From IMG/VR virus record IMGVR_UViG_3300031705_000037, positions 1 through 27,462 of that record: a stretch of DNA of 27,462 nt, one strand, 5' to 3'. Under the pieces are notes generated by a model that searched no databases, was not told where the DNA came from, and saw only the letters and a program-made list of their open reading frames with translations. Positions 16,196 to 22,594 of the stretch are shown one piece after another. Source of the stretch: a virus. Position 1 is the stretch's first letter, and every line of letters starts with the position of its first letter. Made by a program: the position numbers and the translations under genes.

Positions 16196-16336
16196 TTACT
16201 GATATGTGTCGATTGGTTCTAACTCTCCTACTTTTATTTTGTTTATTTTATAAAAAACAATGTTACCGTTTGATGTATTTGCAAATTCTTGTGCCTTCTT
16301 GACACAATAATCTATTTTATATGCCACTGATAACAT
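16196..16336 (-). CDS. mini-ORF between nrdB and nrdA (second of two overlapping)
   Basis: 46 aa, starting MLSVAYKIDYCVKKAQEFAN and ending VGELEPIDTYQ. It overlaps the 3' end of the other mini-ORF (16312-16434) in the -1 frame. The two together read as one plausible protein of about 79 residues if the ribosome or the sequence shifts by -1 at AAAATAG (16312-16318). No family is recognised. It may be an independent small gene, the second part of a frameshifted gene, or a decayed gene. Confidence 0.4.
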   Translation of the reverse strand: MLSVAYKIDYCVKKAQEFANTSNGNIVFYKINKIKVGELEPIDTYQ

Positions 16337-16434
16337 ACTGTTTTATCATTATATTTGCCCATTCCCATGTAAATATATTCCCCTAGGACAAAGTCTTTAT
16401 CTAGTATCGATTCAAGTTCTTTAGAATAAGTCAT
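16312..16434 (-). CDS. mini-ORF overlapping the nrdB 3' end (first of two)
   Basis: 40 aa, beginning MTYSKELESILDKDFVLGEY and ending CYQWHIK before TAG. Its ATG lies inside the last codons of nrdB, an arrangement typical of coupled phage genes. Tyr/Gly/Met-rich strands (YIYMGMGKYN) suggest a small beta fold continued in the second mini-ORF (NGNIVFYKINKIKVGELEPI). Function unknown. Confidence 0.4.
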   Translation of the reverse strand: MTYSKELESILDKDFVLGEYIYMGMGKYNDKTVCYQWHIK

Positions 16435-17398
16435 CTTCTGTTATTGATTTTGATTTTTTGTTATAATCTGTTGATTTTTTGTAAAAGAAATCACCTTCCT
16501 TTGTTGATAATATCTCAACATCAAACCATAATGATTTTTCTATCTCCAATTGATCTACATCAAATATTGATTTCATTCCAATTCTATTTAGTGAATTGTT
16601 AAAACGATTCTTTATAAAATGTTTAATGTTTTCTTTAGATAGGAAATCAAGTTCTCCCTTTTCAAAGATCCAATCAAGAATTTTAACCTCTGCAGCATAC
16701 GCCTTTCGACATGCAGAATCTATTAATAATTCAAATTCTTCATCAAACCATTCTGGATTTTCTTCCTTAATAATATTAATTAATTCAGAACCAAAGTTTC
16801 CATGAATCTCTTCCTCCTTGCTCGTCGCTTCCACTACATTTGAAATACCTTTAAATAGATTCTTCTCTTTGTTAAACGACATCATTATATAGAACTGACT
16901 AAACAAACTAACATGTTCAATGAACAATGAAAACAATAAAACTGATTTCGTGTACATTTTGTTATCTCTACTCCTTGTTCCATCTAAATATTTGGTAAGG
17001 TATGCAATTCTATCCTTAATTGCAGGAATTTCAATTACACTCTGGAATTCTTCCTCTAATCCTAATATTCTCAATAATTGTGCATATGCATCTTTATGTC
17101 TTACTTCTGATTCAGCAAACGTCATTCCGACATCACCTATTTCGGTAATTGGCATTCTTTTATAAAGATCTGCCCAAAATGTTTTAACGTTTACCTCAAT
17201 CTGGGCAATTGCTAACATTGCTCTTTTAATAACTTCACGCTCTTCTTCCGATATCTTTGTTTTAAAATCATCAATATCTGTGGTGAAATTAAATTCAGTA
17301 TGTATCCAATATGAATGTCTAATAGCATCCTTATACGCCAATAGCTCTGGATACTGATATGGTAAAATGTTTACTCTCTTTTCAAAAATGTTGCTCAT
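16421..17398 (-). CDS. nrdB: ribonucleotide reductase class Ia small subunit NrdB
   Basis: 325 aa. A ferritin-like R2 that makes the diiron-tyrosyl radical for NrdA. The first iron-ligand helix reads AESEVRHKDAY: Glu, His three residues later and Tyr seven later, matching E115/H118/Y122 of E. coli, so the radical Tyr is present. The second ligand pair is seen in SKEEEIHGNFG (ExxH). The C-terminus SITEDDLF resembles the acidic R2 tail that docks on R1. It lies 37 bases downstream of the polymerase N-terminal gene, inside the gap that separates the two polymerase halves. Confidence 0.93.
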   Translation of the reverse strand: MSNIFEKRVNILPYQYPELLAYKDAIRHSYWIHTEFNFTTDIDDFKTKISEEEREVIKRAMLAIAQIEVNVKTFWADLYKRMPITEIGDVGMTFAESEVRHKDAYAQLLRILGLEEEFQSVIEIPAIKDRIAYLTKYLDGTRSRDNKMYTKSVLLFSLFIEHVSLFSQFYIMMSFNKEKNLFKGISNVVEATSKEEEIHGNFGSELINIIKEENPEWFDEEFELLIDSACRKAYAAEVKILDWIFEKGELDFLSKENIKHFIKNRFNNSLNRIGMKSIFDVDQLEIEKSLWFDVEILSTKEGDFFYKKSTDYNKKSKSITEDDLF

Positions 17399-17435
17399 TT
17401 TATTACGTATTTTTAATGTTAATTATATATAGATG

Positions 17436-18833
17436 TTACTTAAGAAGCTTTTTTAACTGATCAGCTTTTGTGTAATAATCATATGATGTTTTCTTGTAGT
17501 CTTTACGCTGGGCATATAGGTCAGTTAATAATTTTCTAAGGATTGAGTCTTCTGTGTTATATACTACGCCATTATCGCAAACTATTATGTCTTTATTTTT
17601 TCTTTTTTCAGCAATTTCATGCTTTGGTATCTTTTCGATAAATGCATCTGGAGATATGTTAAACTGTCTCATGATTGAAGGGTATAGGGAAGCAAAATCA
17701 AATGCTGTTACACCTTCATAAAAACCAAGGGTTGGTTCCTTTACATATGCTCCGGCATATTGCGTGTTCTTTTCACTATCTTCTTTCTTCTCTGTTCCGA
17801 TTCGCATTCCCTGTTCTGCTAGTTTTCTAGCCATAATTGCTTCGGTCACTGCCACTGGAGAACTTGCCTTATATAATGGCATGTTTGTTATGTTTGCCAA
17901 GGTTAATAGCACTTCCATTGATTTTAATTTCTGATCAATATAGTATACCAGTACTGAATCGACTACGTTATAATATATGTACTTAACGAAATTGTCCCTG
18001 TATAGATCTTGTAATGATCCAGTGAACTTAATTTTATTAACCTTAAGTACTTGACTTGACACATAATCTAATGAATTCGATTCCTTTACCTTTACGCTTC
18101 TATCATACTTATCGTATAATGACATGTAATCTAAAATACCAATGTGTAATGGTCTACTGTCATTCCTGTCTAATGCACCTGTCATTCCAACTTGGCTAAT
18201 ATCTATTTGTAATCTCTTACATCTATTTGTAATATATTGCCAATCATAATTAATGAAGTTCCAACCTGACATCATTGGAAATTTAGGTAAGAACTTCATT
18301 AAGAATGTATATACCATATCATATTCGGATTTGAACTTATGGTACTTAAATTCCCAATCTTGATCGAAATCCTTAAAATATTCATTGGTGTCGTCTTGTA
18401 TCTTTTTAATACTATCTGACGACATATCCTCTAATCCTAACACAATTGCCTTACGTTCTGGGGTAATAATTGAGAATGAAAGGATTCGAGTCTTTGCTTC
18501 TTCTGCCTTTGGAAAGCCGTCAACAATTTCTGTTTCAATATCTACAAAATATGTTTTTGGCATATTATATGCTGTTAATTCTGCCTTGTCTGCATCTGAT
18601 AATGAATCCATGAAATAGACCAAAGAAAACTTATTAAATTGTCTACCATAACCTAGTTTGACCGCTCGACCATCCCAGTTTTTGTATTGCGAGCTTGCAC
18701 CTTTATCCTTATCTCCACATACATACCAGTTTTGGAATTTATCAATGGGATATTGTTTATATGCTACTTCACCTTCTTTGTTATAATATGAAATAATAAT
18801 GTCTTTTTCTCTCTGTTCAACGTCTAATATCAT
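17436..18833 (-). CDS. 43A: DNA polymerase gp43, N-terminal part (exonuclease and motif A)
   Basis: 465 aa. This is the first half of a T4-type family B polymerase. Exo I is FVDIETE (D98, E100), Exo II is GWNFINYDW (D197), and Exo III is NVVDSVLVYYID (D292). The motif A is FDFASLYPSIMRQFNISPDA (D379 metal ligand). The last part, LYAQRKDYKKTSYDYYTKAD, matches the first fingers helix of T4 (FYGQRKKWKKKMFAEEMNAE), and the protein then stops at KKLLK. Motifs B and C and the thumb are encoded about 5 kb away at 11239-12435. All catalytic residues expected in this part are present, so it looks functional as one subunit of a two-chain polymerase. A TATAAATA box is about 50 bases upstream. Confidence 0.93.
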   Translation of the reverse strand: MILDVEQREKDIIISYYNKEGEVAYKQYPIDKFQNWYVCGDKDKGASSQYKNWDGRAVKLGYGRQFNKFSLVYFMDSLSDADKAELTAYNMPKTYFVDIETEIVDGFPKAEEAKTRILSFSIITPERKAIVLGLEDMSSDSIKKIQDDTNEYFKDFDQDWEFKYHKFKSEYDMVYTFLMKFLPKFPMMSGWNFINYDWQYITNRCKRLQIDISQVGMTGALDRNDSRPLHIGILDYMSLYDKYDRSVKVKESNSLDYVSSQVLKVNKIKFTGSLQDLYRDNFVKYIYYNVVDSVLVYYIDQKLKSMEVLLTLANITNMPLYKASSPVAVTEAIMARKLAEQGMRIGTEKKEDSEKNTQYAGAYVKEPTLGFYEGVTAFDFASLYPSIMRQFNISPDAFIEKIPKHEIAEKRKNKDIIVCDNGVVYNTEDSILRKLLTDLYAQRKDYKKTSYDYYTKADQLKKLLK

Positions 18834-18882
18834 TCGTGTCTATTTGTTAATGCTTGCTATTATTTTTTATTGTCTACTATAC

Positions 18883-18890
18883 TATTTATA
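18883..18890 (-). promoter_or_regulatory. TATAAATA late-type promoter before 43A
   Basis: Exact TATAAATA on the minus strand in the 58-base gap between the dUTPase/dCTPase gene and the polymerase N-terminal gene. A late-type box before a replication gene is unexpected, and with this base composition a chance match is possible. Confidence 0.45.
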
Positions 18891-18891
18891 A

Positions 18892-19359
18892 TTAGTAGTT
18901 GTTTTTCTGGCGATTTACATTCTCTTCAGCTTTTGCAAAATAGTAATTAAAGGCAGTTTTTGCATCTAATCCAATTGAAGAAGCGTAATTCATAAAGAAG
19001 TGCAAAATATCTACCCATTCCATATATAGTTCTTTTTTATCTCCTTCAGAAAGATCCGATACTTTCATTGTATCATATTTCTTAAAGTCTTTTTTCCAGT
19101 ATTTCCATACTGCATTTCCAGAACCATCTTTAATACCTCCAAGTGCATCTGTCATTTCATGAATTTCATCAACTAATGCATGTGTGTTAACATGCCAAAA
19201 ATCCATTACTTCTCTTATTGACATATCTTCAAAGTTAAAACCGTAAGTCTGCTCTTGCATCTTTTTTTGGTTTTCCATGATGTCTGCTAAATGTGTTGTT
19301 GATTTTGAATAGAAATCTTTAACTTCTAAATCCTTGCATTCGTTATCTATATTTGCCAT
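18892..19359 (-). CDS. 56: dimeric all-alpha dUTPase/dCTPase (dUTPase_2 / gp56-type)
   Basis: 155 aa. The sequence has the marks of the dimeric dUTPase / MazG-like all-alpha pyrophosphatase superfamily: ALVDEIHEMTDALGGIKDG with the ExxE metal motif, WKYWKKD, then LYMEWVDILHFFMNYASSIG with the second acidic motif, and YYFAKAEENVNRQKNNY. Members hydrolyse dUTP (and in T4 gp56 also dCTP) to the monophosphate. Which substrate is used here cannot be read from sequence. The neighbouring glycosyltransferase makes a dCTPase role in a modified-cytosine pathway attractive, but no dCMP hydroxymethylase is in the window. Confidence 0.85.
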   Translation of the reverse strand: MANIDNECKDLEVKDFYSKSTTHLADIMENQKKMQEQTYGFNFEDMSIREVMDFWHVNTHALVDEIHEMTDALGGIKDGSGNAVWKYWKKDFKKYDTMKVSDLSEGDKKELYMEWVDILHFFMNYASSIGLDAKTAFNYYFAKAEENVNRQKNNY

Positions 19360-19391
19360 ATTTTTATTTGTGTTGTGTTATGTTAGTTTTA

Positions 19392-20486
19392 TTAGAATAA
19401 TGAGTTTTGTTTATGAATTGGTTTAATTATTTGTGAAAGATCAACAGTTAACTCTGGACATATTCCCTTGACGATATCAACTATCTTATTGTCGAAATCT
19501 TCTTTAGTCCACATGAATGATAATACAGTGTCAGACTGCAACTTTGCGTAATCTACCAATTCATTATCACTTAATGATTCTATGTTCTGTACAGGTAACC
19601 CTAATGCCTCTGTATCCTTCGGGGATGATAGCAGTACAGACTTCTGAATAGCTGCATAGATCCATCTTATTCTAAACCATCCAGAACCTGCATGTGGGTA
19701 TTCTGGACATAATATACCCCAATATTTTCCACATGTTTCAAACACATCAGTCTCAGTTGCAAGCTGACTTGCTTCCTTGATACTCTTGGCACCAAAATAA
19801 TCAACTGGCCATTTTAATTTGTTTCTTCGGACCCATGGCTGATGATTAACTAAAGATGCTAACATATGCTTTCGTTCCTTGGGTTGAGTAGGAGTATCTA
19901 AACTAATATTCCAGTTTTCTAAAACATATGGGGTTAAATCAATGTTGTAGATGTTCTTCATATTTATAATGTCTCTTACCTTCTCCTTATCTCCCCAGTC
20001 AAATGCAGGGATTAGTGCATGGTCAAATTCTCCTTCAGCCACCTTTCTAATAACTTCCATTGCTGCATCACCATCAAATTCAGGGTGATCAACTCCACCG
20101 TAAAAATGTCTACCATCACTCCATTTCTTAGATACTGATTTGTCAAATACTTCTTGTTCCAGCATCTTTGTCCATGATTTCATAGTTCCATCTATCTTCC
20201 AATCTTCATGGAAGATCAATACATTCTTGACTGTCTTTAGTGCGTATATTGCGTTAAATATGTCTCCTGAATAATTGTTGGAACCAAATTGACCAATACC
20301 GACGATTGCTAGTCCATATTCATTAAGGTCATCTCCCCATTTGACCTTTCGTCTATCTACTGCATATCCCTGTCGGCGTAATGAGTTACATATAATAGAA
20401 CTGTCATCTATTCGTTTTACCCTTGCTCGTTTGTATGCATCGTCATCGACTTGCTTGGCAGTGCACCCTGTAAAAAGTATTTTCAT
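19392..20486 (-). CDS. putative GT-B-fold glycosyltransferase, possibly DNA-modifying
   Basis: 364 aa from the ATG at 20486. An in-frame ATG 57 bases earlier lies inside the upstream gene and is less likely. The N-terminus MKILFTGCTAKQ, a helix with SIICNSLRRQGYAVDRRKVK and the strand YGLAIVGIGQFG look like the first Rossmann unit of a GT-B enzyme, laid out as in T4 beta-glucosyltransferase. The C-terminal part (FRIRWIYAAIQKSVLLSSPK followed by ESLSDNELVDYAK) resembles the nucleotide-sugar-binding lobe 'FITLRVWETMASDAVMLI...'. Homology is distant; donor and acceptor are unknown. The protein ends KQNSLF, a possible clamp-binding tail; T4 alpha-glucosyltransferase is reported to bind gp45. Confidence 0.55.
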   Translation of the reverse strand: MKILFTGCTAKQVDDDAYKRARVKRIDDSSIICNSLRRQGYAVDRRKVKWGDDLNEYGLAIVGIGQFGSNNYSGDIFNAIYALKTVKNVLIFHEDWKIDGTMKSWTKMLEQEVFDKSVSKKWSDGRHFYGGVDHPEFDGDAAMEVIRKVAEGEFDHALIPAFDWGDKEKVRDIINMKNIYNIDLTPYVLENWNISLDTPTQPKERKHMLASLVNHQPWVRRNKLKWPVDYFGAKSIKEASQLATETDVFETCGKYWGILCPEYPHAGSGWFRIRWIYAAIQKSVLLSSPKDTEALGLPVQNIESLSDNELVDYAKLQSDTVLSFMWTKEDFDNKIVDIVKGICPELTVDLSQIIKPIHKQNSLF

Positions 20487-20487
20487 A

Positions 20488-20757
20488 TTATTGTTGTTTT
20501 TCGTTAATGTAGTTATCAAGTCCTTGTATATATGCAACGGCATCTAATAGGTTATCCTTCTTATGATTGTATGATTCCCTTGAGAATTTAAGTGCAACTA
20601 GTGCCTTATACATATGTTCTCCAGTAACTTCAAAACCTGTCATACCTTGGAAAATCATGGCTGCTCGATCCATTCCTTCTGAAAATGGACCATATTGTCT
20701 ATCAGATTCTTCTGATCTATTATTAACTATACTGCTTGCTTCGTCTAATATGTTCAT
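20488..20757 (-). CDS. DUF6378-like phage protein
   Basis: 89 aa. ILDEASSIVNNRSEESDRQY, PFSEGMDRAAMIFQGMTG and LVALKFSRESYNHKKDNLLD, then AVAYIQGLDNY, follow the pattern of a short phage family (DUF6378: 'ILxEAxxIVxGxRxxxYGxPxExFxRxAxxWxxxxG...KLxRExxxHKxDNxxDxxGY'). The function is not established, although the all-alpha layout and the conserved His-Lys-x-Asp-Asn recall NTP-pyrophosphatase-like folds. The start shares bases with the stop of the upstream mini-gene (ATGA), and the glycosyltransferase ATG follows one base after the stop. Confidence 0.65.
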   Translation of the reverse strand: MNILDEASSIVNNRSEESDRQYGPFSEGMDRAAMIFQGMTGFEVTGEHMYKALVALKFSRESYNHKKDNLLDAVAYIQGLDNYINEKQQ

Positions 20758-20918
20758 ATGTTATTTGTTTTTATATTAATTGTTTCTGTTATCTTAATAA
20801 TAAGATCCTCGATACCTTCGTTGTATGCAAATTGTGTATCGTCTGTTGGATCTTCGAATTTAATAGAATCCTTTGCTATTTCCATTAACAATTCGATATT
20901 GTCTATATTGTTCTTCAT
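20754..20918 (-). CDS. small hypothetical protein
   Basis: 54 aa, acidic, beginning MKNNIDNIELLMEIAKDSIK and ending INIKTNNI. Its TGA stop overlaps the ATG of the DUF6378-like gene (ATGA), the classic coupled arrangement. That and the codon use like its neighbours are the reasons to accept it. Two helices are likely; no family is recognised. It would be the first gene of the unit that includes the glycosyltransferase. Confidence 0.5.
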   Translation of the reverse strand: MKNNIDNIELLMEIAKDSIKFEDPTDDTQFAYNEGIEDLIIKITETINIKTNNI

Positions 20919-20979
20919 CTTTTAATTATTATTATATATGTAAATATAATCATTTTATTTGAATATAAAAAACTTTAAG

Positions 20980-21243
20980 CTACTTATTTTCAATAAAGTT
21001 ATTAACATGTTGGATTACTTGCCCTCGCAAATCCACCTTTAACCAAAACAGTCTAGCAATTATTTCAACATCATCCTGTGATATGTCTGTTTCGAGGGAA
21101 GTAATAAATACAAAATTGCTTATCATCTTCCTAGGGATTCCTAATTGATTCATATCATCGCATGATGATATAGTTTCATTGATTTTATTGATTTCCAAAA
21201 CTGACCACTGTTTCCAATCATCAGGTGTATAAAAATATTCCAT
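20980..21243 (-). CDS. hypothetical protein
   Basis: 87 aa, probably all helical: YTPDDWKQWSVLEINKINET, then LGIPRKMISNFVFIT, and RLFWLKVDLRGQVIQHVNNF. Not recognised. Its start is only ten bases after the hairpin at 21254-21288, so it is either transcribed by read-through or from a promoter hidden in the non-coding stretch 21289-21370. It is followed by 61 A/T-rich non-coding bases. Confidence 0.55.
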   Translation of the reverse strand: MEYFYTPDDWKQWSVLEINKINETISSCDDMNQLGIPRKMISNFVFITSLETDISQDDVEIIARLFWLKVDLRGQVIQHVNNFIENK

Positions 21244-21253
21244 ATATTAAACG

Positions 21254-21288
21254 GTTAAAGGCCCTGTAGATTATACAGGGCCTTTAAC
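21254..21288. terminator. strong bidirectional-type hairpin terminator
   Basis: Perfect 15-base stem GTTAAAGGCCCTGTA with its complement around a 5-base loop (21269-21273). The outer A and T runs within the stem and a following TTTAAT give terminator character on the minus strand. It lies 82 bases after the stop at 21371 and ends the long ligase/tagged-protein operon. Confidence 0.78.
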
Positions 21289-21370
21289 AAAGGTTTCAAC
21301 TATGTTGAACTATTTTCCGATGATACACGGAATATTTTATAAAATAGATATCGAGTGTACGAATACCTTA
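21289..21370. other. structured non-coding stretch between 21371 gene and terminator
   Basis: Contains three further inverted repeats: TTCAAC/GTTGAA (21295-21309), TTCCG/CGGAA (21315-21332) and the 14-base perfect palindrome at 21333-21346 (TATTTTATAAAATA). No open frame or tRNA is seen. It may be a 3' untranslated structure, a small RNA or a promoter/operator for the gene at 21243. Confidence 0.4.
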
Positions 21371-21772
21371 TTAAATGTGACTAGACGTTTGTCCAATTGA
21401 ACTACTAATTGATTCAATATATGACTCGAATGTTAATGATAATATCGTATGTTCAGTTGATTGAACATCTGATAACGATTCTTCGACTCTGTCATACAAT
21501 TGAGTATCTCCGTTCCATCTCCAATCATCTACATTAAAATCTTTAAGTTTTTTAACCTTTTGATAATCCGAAGGTGATAAACTAGATTGTTTAAGAGTTG
21601 CAGCTTCAGCTAAGAAAGATTCTATTGTTTTTAAATATTTCATTTTCTTCTTTTTCTTTTCTGTATCATTGTCAGATGGGATGTCCCCTGAACCATCAAT
21701 ATCGCCTGTTGGTAGAATGGTTGCTCCCATTCCTCCAATATGACCTAATGTTATGTTCTCATACATGTCCAT
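21371..21772 (-). CDS. hypothetical protein with internal leader-like motif
   Basis: 133 aa. The first 43 residues are Gly/Asp-rich (HIGGMGATILPTGDIDGSGD) and end in a Lys run. Residue 44 is a Met that begins MKYLKTIESFLAEAATL, very like T4 internal protein leaders, with LAE followed by Ala (54-57) as a candidate gp21-type site. Either translation starts at 21772, giving a two-part protein, or at the inner ATG (21643), giving a 90 aa tagged protein. The 21772 start fits the 11-base spacing from the upstream gene. The remainder (DYQKVKKLKDFNVDDWRWNG) is unrecognised, and the C-terminal region contains a further TFESYIESI. Confidence 0.6.
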   Translation of the reverse strand: MDMYENITLGHIGGMGATILPTGDIDGSGDIPSDNDTEKKKKKMKYLKTIESFLAEAATLKQSSLSPSDYQKVKKLKDFNVDDWRWNGDTQLYDRVEESLSDVQSTEHTILSLTFESYIESISSSIGQTSSHI

Positions 21773-21783
21773 GTCAATTTTAT

Positions 21784-22590
21784 TTAGTTTAATCCTGAAA
21801 TTTCAGCTTCAATGCTCATTAATTTATCAACGAAAGGCTGAACGTCAGACCACTTGATTTCCTTAGCATCGAATCTCTTACGTGCATCCGCAAAATCACT
21901 CTCAGCCTTTGCAAAATCCGCTTGTAACTTCTTAACATCTTTAACATCATCCTGTGCTTCTTCGTCGGCATCGTCTAGTTGTCCTTCTAAATTGATAAGC
22001 CTAGCTTCTAAATCAACAGTAGCTGAGGCCAATGGATGTACTTCCGACCACTTGATTTCCTTAGCATCAAACTTCTTTCTAGCTTCTGTAAAATCGTTTT
22101 CAGCCTTCTCTAATTCCTTTTCAACCTTCTTGATTTCAGCCTTTATTTTGTCATCGTCCTTTGCCGTAGCTTCTTCTCCATCAAATGCAGGAGCGATTGA
22201 CGTATCGAATGTTGTCTTTGCTTTCTTAGCGGCAGATGCAACATCGTTTAGTATGTGCTTTAGTTTATCATTGTCTGATATCTTCTGTGTCTCCTTCTTA
22301 AATGCTCCCTTCATTGAGTTCCATTTATCAGCTGATTTAGACTTACTGTCATCATCAAGATCATCCCATTGATCAGCTATTGCAATGGCAAATTTAACAG
22401 CCTTTGACGCTGAGGATTTACCTCCGTCGCCAATTGCCCATTTTACCATTTTCATAGAGGGCTTAAAGTCTCCCTTGCTTGCTTCGTTAATTTTATCTAT
22501 GTTAACATATTCACCATCTAATATAGATTCTATTAGTAAATTGTTTTTTATAGACAACGTGTACTCTTCGTATAGTTTTGTTCTTTTCAT
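21784..22590 (-). CDS. tagged, Lys/Asp-rich coiled-coil protein with tandem duplication
   Basis: 268 aa. Leader MKRTKLYEEY; INE followed by Ala (34-37) is a candidate prohead-protease site. Residues 37-140 are highly charged with many Lys/Asp/Ser/Ala (DDLDDDSKSKSADKWNSMKG). The C-terminal 108 residues contain two copies of a unit centred on FTEARKKFDAKEIKWSEV / FADARKRFDAKEIKWSDV (residues about 161-204 and 227-268) in a coiled-coil setting. The composition recalls scaffold-core or internal head proteins. Function not known. It is in the operon with the genes at 23605 and 21772, with 4 and 11 base gaps. Confidence 0.7.
   Translation of the reverse strand: MKRTKLYEEYTLSIKNNLLIESILDGEYVNIDKINEASKGDFKPSMKMVKWAIGDGGKSSASKAVKFAIAIADQWDDLDDDSKSKSADKWNSMKGAFKKETQKISDNDKLKHILNDVASAAKKAKTTFDTSIAPAFDGEEATAKDDDKIKAEIKKVEKELEKAENDFTEARKKFDAKEIKWSEVHPLASATVDLEARLINLEGQLDDADEEAQDDVKDVKKLQADFAKAESDFADARKRFDAKEIKWSDVQPFVDKLMSIEAEISGLN
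21787..21912 (-). repeat. intragenic repeat unit, copy 2
   Basis: Codes for residues 227-268 of the 268 aa protein. Bases 21848-21870 are identical (23 of 23) to 22046-22068 in copy 1, indicating a fairly recent tandem duplication or selection on the FDAKEIKWS core. Confidence 0.75.
21979..22110 (-). repeat. intragenic repeat unit, copy 1
   Basis: Codes for residues 161-204. It shares KFDAKEIKWS and flanking coiled-coil pattern with copy 2; a 22-residue acidic linker separates them. Confidence 0.75.
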
Positions 22591-22594
22591 AATA

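Noticed and set aside
16421-16450. NrdB C-terminus DDLF as another clamp-binding tail
   Set aside because: Class Ia R2 proteins normally end in an acidic-hydrophobic tail that binds NrdA, which explains the ending without the clamp.
11239-18833. Split intein joining the polymerase halves
   Set aside because: The N-terminal half ends KKLLK with no intein start (Cys/Ser/Ala plus conserved blocks) and the C-terminal half starts MTIDELIL with no His-Asn-Cys/Ser/Thr junction.
19392-20543. Longer glycosyltransferase starting at 20543
   Set aside because: That ATG lies inside the upstream DUF6378-like gene; the ATG at 20486 sits right after that gene's stop and gives a natural Rossmann-type N-terminus.
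21254-21310. Possible tRNA in the hairpin-rich gap
   Set aside because: No cloverleaf, anticodon arm of correct size or T-loop GTTCRA is present; I saw no tRNA, rRNA, CRISPR array or insertion sequence in the window.
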